Source: Flavobacteriia bacterium (GTDB lineage Bacteria > Bacteroidota > Bacteroidia > Flavobacteriales > Flavobacteriaceae). From it: a stretch of 64,000 nucleotides of DNA. Shown here in pieces: positions 27,544 through 36,755 of this stretch. Position numbers and translations under genes: made by a program. Under the pieces are notes generated by a model. It saw nothing but the letters and a program-made list of their open reading frames with translations, searched no databases and was not told the origin of the DNA. The DNA lies in assembly GCA_004293165.1 (NCBI GenBank), contig RDYL01000003.1, forward strand, positions 1-64,000, given 5' to 3'. Positions within the stretch are counted from its first letter, which is position 1; each line of letters opens with the position of its first letter.

Positions 27544-29844
27544 TTACAGATTATTGCATTTTTTACAGAAATCTGATTTAATTAGTTCATTTCTCAAAAG
27601 ATTGAAATTTTCTTTTTGCCATTCGCACCATTCTTTTTTATTCAGTTGATAGACTTTGTTTAAAATTTGTTGATTGGTTTTTACATCGTTTTCATCAAAG
27701 AAAAGAGTAGCAGTTTGCGCTAATAATAATGCTTCTTCTTTTGAAAATGTAGGCTTATTCATTTCGGCTTTGAGTAAAGTAATACTATAACTATAAACAC
27801 TCCAATGATTGACAAATAAAGCTAAATTAATCCTATCTTCTTTTGTTTTTATGTTCGATTTAAAGCTCATGTAAACTCTATCGAAATATTGCTTGATATT
27901 TTTATAATCGTTGATATGATTGCTATAATAGAGTAAAATATAATCGAAATTGGATTGAAGCTTTTTATTTTCTTTAAATGTTAGGAACTTGTTTTCTATT
28001 GACGCCGGTTTACTAACATTGGTTAGTTTAGAAATATTAACATCCCATTTTTCAAGTAATTCGCTATTTATTCTACAATAAAGAATCAATAAGTTTAGTT
28101 GTACGTTTTTTGGTAAAGTATCAAATTTTTCTAACCAAATTTTCAGAAATTGAGTCGTTTTAAAATAATCTTGATTGAAATTTTTACAGATTACTGCCGT
28201 AGCATTTTGAACTAATTTAGGATTTGTTTTAATTTCATTAAAAACCATTTCATCAAAAATACTCAAACTATATTCCGAAGTATACAATTTTGAAAGCGCC
28301 AAATTCGCCTTTTTATATTCCTTATCATAAATAGCAGTTTTTAGATTTAAGTCATATAAAGTGCTAAAATAATCTTCATTCGACAACGAATCTTTATTAA
28401 TTTCTCCATAATAATTGACAACTAATTTAGAAACTCTTTGATCATTTAGATACGTTTCAAAATCTTTGTTTTTTATATTTATGTAATCTCTAATTTCATT
28501 TTTGGGTTTACTGGCTAAATATTCCATGTTTTCCATAGCTAATTGAATGTAGCATTTTTCCCAATTTTCTTCCGCTATTACTAAAGAAGGTTTTAGTTTT
28601 ATATTTAAAGAATCTTTTGCAAATTTTTCGATAGCAATTGCTCTATCAGTGTGTAATTTTTTGTTAGAAATTTCATTTCCTTCCACGGAACTATAACTAT
28701 AAATTTGAGTTGAATGTACTTTGTTATAATATTTATAGTAGAATTCATTTTTTGATTTTATTTTATTTTTATCAAATTCAAATAAAATTACATCAGTGAA
28801 CAAAATACCTTTATTACTCAAACTAGCATCATTTGTTACTTCAATGATGGGTTCTAAAGGAAATAAATCTATTGTTTTAGAATTAACTTTTAAAGGCACA
28901 ACATATTCGCAAGCGCAATTATCAAAAATCAAAACTACATTAGCGACAATTTCTTTTCCGATAAGATGATTGGGAACTTTTCCAACTTTGGTGATTAATT
29001 TGTATTCGTTTTGAGCGGTGTTGTTTTTTAATAATTCTTCTCTGTAAATAGGTTCTGACATGACGCCATCATAAATTGGAGAGACGTCAAAAGTGTTAGG
29101 CTTGTTGCAACTCATTTGTTCTTTTTCAACAAAATCAATTGCAATTCCATCTCTTGGTTCAGAAAACATCAATTCAAATTTCTTTTTATCATGATAATAC
29201 AGAATAACATTATCGCCCTCTATTGCAATGCTATTTCCGATATGTAATTTAGTTCCAAAATCAATTGGTCTACATTTTTTATTTTTTTCTTCAACTCCAA
29301 AGGCATTTTCAGATAGTTGATTTGGTGTTTGAATTCCTTTTATACCAAAAACATTAGTAGCATAAATCCTATTTCTCTTTGAATCAATAAAAAAACCTAA
29401 ATCGGCTGCATCAAAATTTTTGTTAATGATGTTTTTGTAGTGAGGTGGCGAATTTTTCCATTGATTAAAAATAGTTTGAGCTAGCTTATTCAACTCTTTA
29501 TCGCTATATTTTTCTTTTTTTATAGAAGTGAATAAAATATTTTCTCCAAATCCGCTAAACTTTTTACCACCATAAAAAGAAACTCTGTCACTTGGATTCT
29601 TCTTTTTTACATCTTTTTGTTCGTGCGATAAAAAGCCTAATGTCTTTAGATATAGACTATGATCTTCAGCAGCTTTAAGAAGAAAAGTATCTTTTTCGAA
29701 TTCTTTTAATTTTAGTGATTTCCTGTGATTGTTTATTAAAATAGTAACTTTTGAATTTAATTTTTCAAAGTCGATTTCAATTTCTTCTTGAGAAAAAAGT
29801 GAAATGGAAAACAAAAATGATATAAAGAAGAAAAGTTTGCTCAT
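27544..29844 (-). CDS. Secreted CAP-domain protein with long C-terminal region
   Basis: A 766-residue protein with a signal peptide (MSKLFFFISFLFSISLFSQ). A CAP domain occupies about residues 20-165. Then comes a beta-rich region to about 340, a stretch (LFEFDKNKIKSK to LHTDRAIAIEKFA) that resembles the start and helix of OmpA-like peptidoglycan-binding domains, and a helical, possibly TPR-like C-terminus with several Cys, ending CKKC. The ATG at 29844 gives a clean signal peptide; the longer frame does not. It is probably cotranscribed with the short CAP gene. Confidence 0.7.
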   Translation of the reverse strand: MSKLFFFISFLFSISLFSQEEIEIDFEKLNSKVTILINNHRKSLKLKEFEKDTFLLKAAEDHSLYLKTLGFLSHEQKDVKKKNPSDRVSFYGGKKFSGFGENILFTSIKKEKYSDKELNKLAQTIFNQWKNSPPHYKNIINKNFDAADLGFFIDSKRNRIYATNVFGIKGIQTPNQLSENAFGVEEKNKKCRPIDFGTKLHIGNSIAIEGDNVILYYHDKKKFELMFSEPRDGIAIDFVEKEQMSCNKPNTFDVSPIYDGVMSEPIYREELLKNNTAQNEYKLITKVGKVPNHLIGKEIVANVVLIFDNCACEYVVPLKVNSKTIDLFPLEPIIEVTNDASLSNKGILFTDVILFEFDKNKIKSKNEFYYKYYNKVHSTQIYSYSSVEGNEISNKKLHTDRAIAIEKFAKDSLNIKLKPSLVIAEENWEKCYIQLAMENMEYLASKPKNEIRDYINIKNKDFETYLNDQRVSKLVVNYYGEINKDSLSNEDYFSTLYDLNLKTAIYDKEYKKANLALSKLYTSEYSLSIFDEMVFNEIKTNPKLVQNATAVICKNFNQDYFKTTQFLKIWLEKFDTLPKNVQLNLLILYCRINSELLEKWDVNISKLTNVSKPASIENKFLTFKENKKLQSNFDYILLYYSNHINDYKNIKQYFDRVYMSFKSNIKTKEDRINLALFVNHWSVYSYSITLLKAEMNKPTFSKEEALLLAQTATLFFDENDVKTNQQILNKVYQLNKKEWCEWQKENFNLLRNELIKSDFCKKCNNL

Positions 29845-29966
29845 AAATTTTGGTTTGATATCTAGATTAATGCCAATTTTCATGCCAAAATAATCCAAGA
29901 GATTCCTTCGGAATGACAAAGTTTTGGATAACTGAACGCTGTGACTGCTAACTGGATACTAAAGAA

Positions 29967-32201
29967 TTACCCCTTCAAAAACTCATTAATCTTTTTCCGA
30001 TCACCAGCAATCCATAAAATATCATCAGATTCTAAAATCCAGTGTGATTCTGGATTTAGGATACGTTTTCCGTTGCGTTCGATGCCTACAATGATGCCAT
30101 GCGTTTTCTCTCTAATTTGTGAATCTCGGATACTTTTTCCGATACAAACTCGGTTTTTAAGCTCTAATTGTTGTAGAATGATGTCTTCTTTAACTAGCGT
30201 TTCAGGCGCGTCGATTTCGTTTTTATCCAAATAGTTTTTAAATAACTTTACTTGTTCATCGGTACCAATAATGTTGATTTCATCACCCGGAAATAGGCGC
30301 TCGGTTCGAATAGGAATATTAATCGTAATCTCACCACGTTTTATAGAGGCAATATTGATTCCAAATTGCTCTCTGATTTTCAATTCGTCTAGGGTTTTAC
30401 CTGCTAAATTAGAGGCTGTTGCAATTACAAAATCAGCCATGTGTCCGTCCCAAGGTGAAAGCACATTTTGGCGTTTACTTTGTTTGGTAATTTCTCTGTC
30501 GTTGAAGTTTTTTATGAAATGACTCTCTATCTTATTGTAGAAGGCATGTAATTTTTTTGGAAATAAAATATATAAAACAATTCCAATTACTAAAGCGATA
30601 AATGCAATAATAGGTGAGAAAAATTCATTCAATACAAATCCCATATAAAAAAGGGATAATGCAATTCTAAAAAAGACCAAAACAATAATTGGACCTTGAT
30701 ATTTTCTTACTTTCATTAATTCTTGTACTTGTTCCACTGCTACTCTTCGCAACGATAATGCCCACAAAAAAGGAGATAAAATAACAACTGTTATTAAAGC
30801 AGCAATAGCATTTCCAAAACGAGATGCTGAAACTAAAGGCAAAATATATTTCGATGAAAGTAAAATAATCGCTACAATAATAATCGAGTGAATAATTACC
30901 TGAGTTAAGTAAGCACGAAGTACAATTTGCCAAGTGCTTACTGATTTAATGGCTTCGGTATTGGCGCTGTAGCGTTCTATTCTTTTTACCCAACGTCTGG
31001 GTAGTTTTTTTTCTAAAAAGACGGATAAAGGCGTTGAAAATTTCACCATGAAAGGTGTTGTAAAGGAGGTGATGGCTGAAACCGCAACTACTATTGGATA
31101 TAAGAAATCGCTTGTTACATTTAACGTCATTCCTAATGTGGCAATGATGAACGAAAACTCTCCAATTTGAGACAAACTCATTCCAGTTTGAATGGATTGT
31201 TTCAACGGTTGTCCCGAAAGTAAAGCGCCAATGGTTGAAGATAGGGATTGTCCAAGAATTACTACTAAAGTTAGAATTCCAACAGGAAATGCATATTTCA
31301 TCAACATTTCAGGATCAATTAACATTCCGACCGATACGAAGAAAACCGCACCAAATAAATCTTTTACAGGTTTTACCAAATGTTCAATGTGTTCGGCTTG
31401 CGTGGTTTCTGCAATAATCGAACCCATGATAAATGCACCAAGAGCAGGAGAGAAGCCTACATTTGCAGCAAATAAAACCATCAATAAACACAAAGCCAAC
31501 GAAACAATGAGTAACATTTCATCGGTTAAAAGATGTTTGGCTTTTTTAAGTAAAGTTGGAATAAAGAAAATTCCCGCTACAAACCAAATGGTTAAAAAGA
31601 AAATTAATTTTAAAACGGATTGAAACAATTCAGTACCCGAAAACTGCTGACTTACAGCAACTGTTGACAATAAAACCATCATTAAAATGGCTAAAATGTC
31701 TTGCACAATTAAGGCTCCGATTACATTTCCTGCGAATTTTTGTGTTTTTACACCTAATTCATCAAATGTTTTTAAGATAATTGTCGTGGAAGAAATAGAT
31801 AAGATAACTCCTAAAAACAAACTATTCATTTTGCCCCAATCCATCATTTGTCCTACAAAATAACCCAAAGCTACCATTGAAATTATTTGGGTTAACGCTG
31901 TGATGGAAGCCGTTCCGCCGACTTTCATTAGTTTTTTAAAACTAAATTCGAGTCCTAAACTGAACAAAAGAAATATAACGCCAATTTCTGCCCAAACGGT
32001 GACACTATTCATGTCTTTTACGGTTGGAAAAAAATCAAATTCACTTCCAGCTAAAAATCCCGCGACCAAATATCCTAAAACCAACGGTTGTTTTAAGATT
32101 CTAAAAATGAGTACTGCAATGGCTGCAGTGACTAAAATTAGACCTAAATCGCTAATTAGATTGGGTAAATGAACAGTTGAATCAGTAAGCAATATGGGCA
32201 T
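29967..32201 (-). CDS. Kef-type cation:proton antiporter with C-terminal RCK_C domains
   Basis: This 744-residue membrane protein has a CPA2-type transport domain with about twelve helices in residues 10-400 (LVLGYLVAGFLAGSE, IGVIFLLFSLGLEFS, GALIVQDILAILMM). Further helices follow to about 550. The C-terminal 170 residues hold two TrkA_C (RCK_C) domains (ASNLAGKTLDELKIREQ and KNRVCIGKSIRDSQIRE). No full RCK_N nucleotide-binding domain is visible. It probably exchanges K+ or Na+ for H+ and is gated by ligands on the C-domains. Confidence 0.85.
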   Translation of the reverse strand: MPILLTDSTVHLPNLISDLGLILVTAAIAVLIFRILKQPLVLGYLVAGFLAGSEFDFFPTVKDMNSVTVWAEIGVIFLLFSLGLEFSFKKLMKVGGTASITALTQIISMVALGYFVGQMMDWGKMNSLFLGVILSISSTTIILKTFDELGVKTQKFAGNVIGALIVQDILAILMMVLLSTVAVSQQFSGTELFQSVLKLIFFLTIWFVAGIFFIPTLLKKAKHLLTDEMLLIVSLALCLLMVLFAANVGFSPALGAFIMGSIIAETTQAEHIEHLVKPVKDLFGAVFFVSVGMLIDPEMLMKYAFPVGILTLVVILGQSLSSTIGALLSGQPLKQSIQTGMSLSQIGEFSFIIATLGMTLNVTSDFLYPIVVAVSAITSFTTPFMVKFSTPLSVFLEKKLPRRWVKRIERYSANTEAIKSVSTWQIVLRAYLTQVIIHSIIIVAIILLSSKYILPLVSASRFGNAIAALITVVILSPFLWALSLRRVAVEQVQELMKVRKYQGPIIVLVFFRIALSLFYMGFVLNEFFSPIIAFIALVIGIVLYILFPKKLHAFYNKIESHFIKNFNDREITKQSKRQNVLSPWDGHMADFVIATASNLAGKTLDELKIREQFGINIASIKRGEITINIPIRTERLFPGDEINIIGTDEQVKLFKNYLDKNEIDAPETLVKEDIILQQLELKNRVCIGKSIRDSQIREKTHGIIVGIERNGKRILNPESHWILESDDILWIAGDRKKINEFLKG

Positions 32202-32272
32202 AGAATTGAATTTTTACTAAAATAGTGAAAAGTGGTCGGTTTTCAAAATTTCAATTCTTTATGCGCTCAATT

Positions 32273-33052
32273 TTATTGTTTTTTTAACGAATTTAGTTCT
32301 TGAAGCGTGTAAAATTTCATTTGATTTGAAACCACAAATTGACAAATCATTTCTAATGTTTTCAGATCTACTTCATACTCCTTTGTAGCTTTATCAATGG
32401 GTTTGTGTCCGTAGAAAACCACTATTTTATTGTGTTTTTTAGCGTAATTTAAAATTTTAGTTAAGTAGTTTAAACTAAAATGCTCGTAATTACTGTCGAT
32501 TCCAATTCCGTTTGCTAGTCGAGTTCCGTTATAGAAATTAGCGTTATCGGCTACTCTTTTGCCGCCTTTTGCTGTGCCTCTGATGATTTCGAAATGTTTT
32601 TGTAATTCGTAGTCTAATGTTTGAGTTTTGGCTCCAAAAGGATAAGCAAACGATTTAATTTCGATACCTTCTTTTTTGAATGCTTCGATTAAAGGAAAAA
32701 TTTCAACTATTAAGTATTGCTGTTTATTATTTTTCTTAGTGAATTCTTTTGCATTGAGATGACGAAATCCGTGACCAGCAATTTCGTGCCCTTTGTTTTG
32801 AAGTTCTTTTAGGTTAGAAATATCATTAGCCGAAAGTTTTTCAAAATTACTCACGCAAAATGTGGCTTTCCAATTGTATTTTGTGAGTTGAACATCGGCT
32901 TCTTTCCATTCGTTTACGAAGTAATCATCAAATGTGATAACAACTCCAGCTTTGGAATTTGTGGTTGGGGTTTTGGTAGACGAACAAGAATAAAAGAAAA
33001 AACCTATCAGTAAACTAAAGCAAATGAGTTTTATACTGATAGGTTTTGGCAT
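32273..33052 (-). CDS. Polysaccharide deacetylase family lipoprotein
   Basis: A 259-residue protein with a lipoprotein signal ending FYSC (Cys23). NodB-like motifs: GVVITFDDYF (catalytic and metal Asp pair), AGHGFRHLN (His pair) and SFAYPFGAKTQTLD. A metal-dependent hydrolase of acetylated sugars in the periplasm or at the surface is likely. The substrate is unknown. It lies 13 bases downstream of purB on the same strand, probably by chance of an operon, not a shared pathway. Confidence 0.85.
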   Translation of the reverse strand: MPKPISIKLICFSLLIGFFFYSCSSTKTPTTNSKAGVVITFDDYFVNEWKEADVQLTKYNWKATFCVSNFEKLSANDISNLKELQNKGHEIAGHGFRHLNAKEFTKKNNKQQYLIVEIFPLIEAFKKEGIEIKSFAYPFGAKTQTLDYELQKHFEIIRGTAKGGKRVADNANFYNGTRLANGIGIDSNYEHFSLNYLTKILNYAKKHNKIVVFYGHKPIDKATKEYEVDLKTLEMICQFVVSNQMKFYTLQELNSLKKQ

Positions 33053-33065
33053 GTTTTAGAAGGAA

Positions 33066-34409
33066 TTAAATCCCCAAATAATTACTCGGTGTAATTTGCA
33101 TCAATTCAGCTCTAACTTCTTCAGAAACTTTTAAAGTTCCAATGAAATTATGAATGGCTTCTTTGTTGATTAGAGTGTTTGTTCTGGTTAAGTCTTTCAA
33201 AACTTCATACGGATTTGGATAACCTTCACGACGTAAAATTGTTTGAATTGCTTCAGCAACCACCGCCCAATTTTTCTCTAAATCTTCTGCAAATTTTTCT
33301 TCATTTAATAATAATTTGTTCAAGCCTTTCAGAGTAGCTTCAAATGCGATTAAAGTGTGTCCCATTGGAACCCCAATATTACGTAAAACAGTACTATCAG
33401 TTAAATCGCGTTGTAATCTTGAAAGTGGTAATTTTGCGGAAAGATGTTCGAAAATCGCATTGGCAATTCCTAAATTTCCTTCCGAATTTTCAAAATCAAT
33501 CGGATTAACTTTATGTGGCATCGCCGAAGAACCAATTTCTCCTGCTTTGATTTTTTGTTTGAAATAATCCATTGAAACGTACGTCCAAATATCTCTATCC
33601 AAGTCGATTAAAATCGTATTGATGCGTTTTAAAGCATCGAAAAATGCTGCAAAATGGTCGTAATGTTCAATTTGTGTGGTTGGAAACGAATGATGTAATC
33701 CTAAACTGTTTTCTACGAAATCACTTCCAAATTTTCTCCAATCTGTATTAGGATAGGCTACTTTGTGTGCGTTGTAATTTCCAGTTGCACCACCAAATTT
33801 AGCTGCAAAAGGAACGTTGAATAACAAACGCATTTGCTCTTCTAAACGCTCTACGAAAACTAAAATTTCTTTTCCTAAGCGAGTAGGAGAGGCTGGTTGT
33901 CCGTGGGTTCTGGCTAACATAGGAATGGCTGACCATTCCATTGCTAATTCTTTCAATTTCGCAATTACACTTACTAATCCTGGTAAATATACGTTTTCAA
34001 AAGCTTCTTTAGTAGAAAGCGGAATAGCTGTATTGTTGATATCTTGAGAAGTCAATCCGAAATGAATAAACTCTTTGTAATCTTGTAATCCTAAACCGTC
34101 GAATTTTGATTTGATGAAATATTCCACTGCTTTTACATCGTGATTCGTTGTTTTCTCAGTTTCTTTAATCCAAAGCGCATCTTCAGTAGAAAAATTTTTG
34201 TAAATAGCTCTTAAAGAATCGTAAATCGATTTGTCAATTTTGGATAATTGAGGTAAATCAGCTTCGCGCAAAGCAATAAAGTATTCAACCTCTACCAAAA
34301 CACGGTATTTAATTAAGGCTTCTTCAGAAAAATAAGGAGATAATGAAATAGTTTTGCTTCTATAACGACCATCAATTGGCGAAATAGCGTTTAATTCTGT
34401 TAATTGCAT
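33066..34409 (-). CDS. purB: Adenylosuccinate lyase
   Basis: This 447-residue fumarase-superfamily enzyme acts twice in purine synthesis, releasing fumarate from SAICAR and from adenylosuccinate. SPIDGRYRSKT, TTNHDVKAVEYF, RTHGQPASPTRLG and the signature GSSAMPHKVNPIDFENSEGN are present. The minus-strand box TATATTTG at 34443-34436 is a likely -7 element. Confidence 0.96.
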   Translation of the reverse strand: MQLTELNAISPIDGRYRSKTISLSPYFSEEALIKYRVLVEVEYFIALREADLPQLSKIDKSIYDSLRAIYKNFSTEDALWIKETEKTTNHDVKAVEYFIKSKFDGLGLQDYKEFIHFGLTSQDINNTAIPLSTKEAFENVYLPGLVSVIAKLKELAMEWSAIPMLARTHGQPASPTRLGKEILVFVERLEEQMRLLFNVPFAAKFGGATGNYNAHKVAYPNTDWRKFGSDFVENSLGLHHSFPTTQIEHYDHFAAFFDALKRINTILIDLDRDIWTYVSMDYFKQKIKAGEIGSSAMPHKVNPIDFENSEGNLGIANAIFEHLSAKLPLSRLQRDLTDSTVLRNIGVPMGHTLIAFEATLKGLNKLLLNEEKFAEDLEKNWAVVAEAIQTILRREGYPNPYEVLKDLTRTNTLINKEAIHNFIGTLKVSEEVRAELMQITPSNYLGI

Positions 34410-34447
34410 TTTGTTGTGTGTTGTTTAAAGAAGTGCAAATATAATAA

Positions 34448-34480
34448 GAAGTTAGAAGTTAGAAGTTAGAAGTCAGAAGT
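34448..34480. repeat. Heptamer tandem repeat (GAAGTTA)
   Basis: GAAGTTA occurs three times in a row, then GAAGTCA and a partial fifth unit. It overlaps the last codons of the sirtuin gene, and its 33 bases are the only sequence between purB and that gene apart from the promoter. A similar but irregular TTAGAATTT-type run lies at about 20770-20808. Confidence 0.7.
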
Positions 34481-35173
34481 TTTTTGGATTGAATTTACCA
34501 ATTCCTCTTTTACAATTTTCATTCCTTCAACTGCGGTCAAGGGTAAGACTTTCAGTTCGTTTGGTAAATCATAAATCGTAGCTGGTTTTGGATCAATATA
34601 ATAAACAGGAACGTTTTGGTTTACATAATTCATTAATCCAGCCGCAGGATATACTTGTAACGAAGTCCCAATAATAATCAAAATATCAGCGGTTTCTACA
34701 ATATCAATAGCGTGTTCAATCATGGTAACATCTTCACCAAACCAAACAATATGCGGTCTCAATTGATTACCTTCTAAATCAAAATCACCTAAGTTTAAAT
34801 CGTGTTTCCAATCTAGAACAAAGTTTTCATTAAAAATACTTCTTACTTTTAATAATTCGCCATGCAAATGAACGACTTTATTACTTCCGGCTCTTTCGTG
34901 TAAATCGTCAACGTTTTGGGTTATGATATGAATATCGAAATGTTCTTCTAATTCGGCTAAGATTTCGTGTGCTTTATTGGGTTTTACGGTTAAGAGTTGG
35001 GCTCTTCTTTTGTTGTAAAAGTCTAAGACTAATTCAGGATTTTTATTCCAACCAATAGGTGAGGCCACTTCCATAATATTGTGACCTTCCCATAAACCAT
35101 CAGCATCACGGAAGGTTTTGATGTCGCTTTCGGCGCTAATTCCAGCACCTGTTAGTACTACAATTTTTTTCAT
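34466..35173 (-). CDS. SIR2-family NAD-dependent deacylase without zinc cysteines
   Basis: This 235-residue sirtuin removes acyl groups from lysines using NAD+. GAGISAESDIKTFRD binds NAD, TQNVDDLHERAGS follows, and His104 in VHLHGE is the catalytic base. Tyr53 and Arg56 in FYNKRR match the Tyr-x-x-Arg pair that favours succinyl and malonyl groups in class III sirtuins. The protein has no Cys at all, so the usual four-Cys zinc site is missing. The C-terminal codons run into a heptamer repeat, so the last residues may vary between strains. Confidence 0.88.
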   Translation of the reverse strand: MKKIVVLTGAGISAESDIKTFRDADGLWEGHNIMEVASPIGWNKNPELVLDFYNKRRAQLLTVKPNKAHEILAELEEHFDIHIITQNVDDLHERAGSNKVVHLHGELLKVRSIFNENFVLDWKHDLNLGDFDLEGNQLRPHIVWFGEDVTMIEHAIDIVETADILIIIGTSLQVYPAAGLMNYVNQNVPVYYIDPKPATIYDLPNELKVLPLTAVEGMKIVKEELVNSIQKTSDF

Positions 35174-35217
35174 AGCTCAATTTTCTTTTTCTTTGTAGTA
35201 AATTTAATAAAAAAAAC

Positions 35218-35895
35218 ATGAGTTTTTCTAATCATGCGCTTTTAGAATATTTAGAAGGGTTTATTACTGAAAATCGAAAGGAAGGATTTTTGAGGGTATT
35301 GAAGAATAGAACCAAACATTTTACCATTGCGATGGAAGATGTATATCAATTGCATAATACGAGTGCGGTAATGCGTAGTTGTGAGGTTTTTGGAATTCAA
35401 GAATTAAATGTTGTTGAAGAAAAATTCGGAAAACGTATTGATACTGAGATTGCAATGGGCGCTCAAAAATGGGTGGATGTGAATCGCTTCAATTCGGTGC
35501 AAAGTTGTATTGATGAAATGAAAAACAAAGGATATCAAATCATTGCTACAACTCCACATAATGATTCCTGTATGTTGCATGAGTTTGATATTTCTAAGCC
35601 TTCTGCCTTATTTTTTGGGACAGAACGTAATGGTTTATCAGAAGAAGTAATAAATCAAGCTAATGGATATTTGAAAATTCCGATGGTTGGATATACTGAA
35701 AGTTTGAATATTTCGGTTTCAGCAGCGATTATTATTCAAGATATAACAAATCGTTTGCGTCAATCGGATATTAATTGGCAATTAACGGAAGTAGAAGTTT
35801 TAGAAAAACGATTAGATTGGACACGAAAATCGATAAAAGATATTGATTTTATTGAACAAAAGTTTTATGAATTGAAAAAGAATGAATCTGAATAA
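35218..35895 (+). CDS. TrmH-family tRNA/rRNA 2'-O-methyltransferase
   Basis: A 225-residue SPOUT enzyme. NTSAVMRSCEVFGIQELNVV, FFGTERNGLSEEVI and VGYTESLNISVSAAIIIQD are the three knot motifs, with Asn and Glu/Arg residues of the family in place. The length and the lack of an N-terminal L30e-like domain suggest a TrmH tRNA Gm18 enzyme, not an RlmB. It is divergent from the sirtuin, with 44 bases between the starts. Confidence 0.85.
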   Translation: MSFSNHALLEYLEGFITENRKEGFLRVLKNRTKHFTIAMEDVYQLHNTSAVMRSCEVFGIQELNVVEEKFGKRIDTEIAMGAQKWVDVNRFNSVQSCIDEMKNKGYQIIATTPHNDSCMLHEFDISKPSALFFGTERNGLSEEVINQANGYLKIPMVGYTESLNISVSAAIIIQDITNRLRQSDINWQLTEVEVLEKRLDWTRKSIKDIDFIEQKFYELKKNESE

Positions 35896-36669
35896 CTATT
35901 TATTCTTTTTTAGAATTTTATATTCTTCATAACAAGCACTTATTGCATCCATTATCTGTAAATCATTAGCTGTTTGAATAAAATATTCTGAATAGTTACA
36001 GTTTTGAAGAATTAATGGGATATCATCTTTACTTATTTCTAATAAAGCGGCAAGTGTTTCTCGGTCAAATTTGGTAGCTAAAAGATTCCGAACAGTATCA
36101 TCTTTCTTCATTTCTTTTAGTTTCTTCATTTCTTTCGGTCGTTTACCAAAAATATTGTAAAGAAAATCGGTTGGATTTGATATAGAACCTAGAATTTTAG
36201 CAATTGCTCCTGGGTTATAAGTGCCGCTTTCATACCCTGCAGGAAGTCCAGATATACTGTATCGATAAGAATCATCGGCAACCGGAATTAATCGCGTATC
36301 GACTTCTACATATCCTGTTAAATTGTATTTAGCCACCACAACTTCGTCTAATACGTAGGCTTTTTCGCTTAAATAAATTTTTGTAGGGTTGTTTCTTATC
36401 CAGTCGTTAGTTACTTTTACTTTAACTGTTTCATAACCTAGGTAAGAAAATAATAAGGTGTCGTTTACTTTTGCTTCAATTTCAAATGTACCACTCGGAT
36501 TACTTATACTACCTTTAACACGAGTTGTATTAATAATGTGGACATTACTCATTGGAAGTTTTGTTTCATTATGAATAACGGTTCCTTTTAGATTCTTTAC
36601 AAGAGAATCGTTTTGAGAAAAGCTACTATATGAAATTAGTACAAAAAGAAAAACTACAAAATATCTCAT
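35896..36669 (-). CDS. CarboxypepD_reg-like secreted protein
   Basis: A 257-residue protein with a signal peptide at about 1-18 (SYSSFSQ). Residues about 26-110 form a carboxypeptidase-regulatory-like domain (LKGTVIHNETKLPMSNVHI, TFEIEAKVNDTLLFSYLGY), the module often found at the N-terminus of TonB-dependent receptors. No receptor barrel follows; the rest is soluble and charged. Possibly an outer-membrane-associated accessory protein. The stop touches that of the TrmH gene. Confidence 0.75.
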   Translation of the reverse strand: MRYFVVFLFVLISYSSFSQNDSLVKNLKGTVIHNETKLPMSNVHIINTTRVKGSISNPSGTFEIEAKVNDTLLFSYLGYETVKVKVTNDWIRNNPTKIYLSEKAYVLDEVVVAKYNLTGYVEVDTRLIPVADDSYRYSISGLPAGYESGTYNPGAIAKILGSISNPTDFLYNIFGKRPKEMKKLKEMKKDDTVRNLLATKFDRETLAALLEISKDDIPLILQNCNYSEYFIQTANDLQIMDAISACYEEYKILKKNK

Positions 36670-36755
36670 CCTTTAATTTATTGATTCAAAAATACGAATC
36701 AAAAGGTGATATTTTGTAGTTTTCTATAAATTTATAAGAAAATTAACGAAAAATG

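Noticed and set aside
29941..30234. Plus-strand open frame of 97 codons over the antiporter gene end
   Set aside because: Opposite strand to a clear conserved gene, Ser/Arg-rich by codon mirror, and no start signal.
31192..31623. Plus-strand open frame of 143 codons in the antiporter gene
   Set aside because: Mirror of membrane helices in the antiporter; no family resemblance or promoter.
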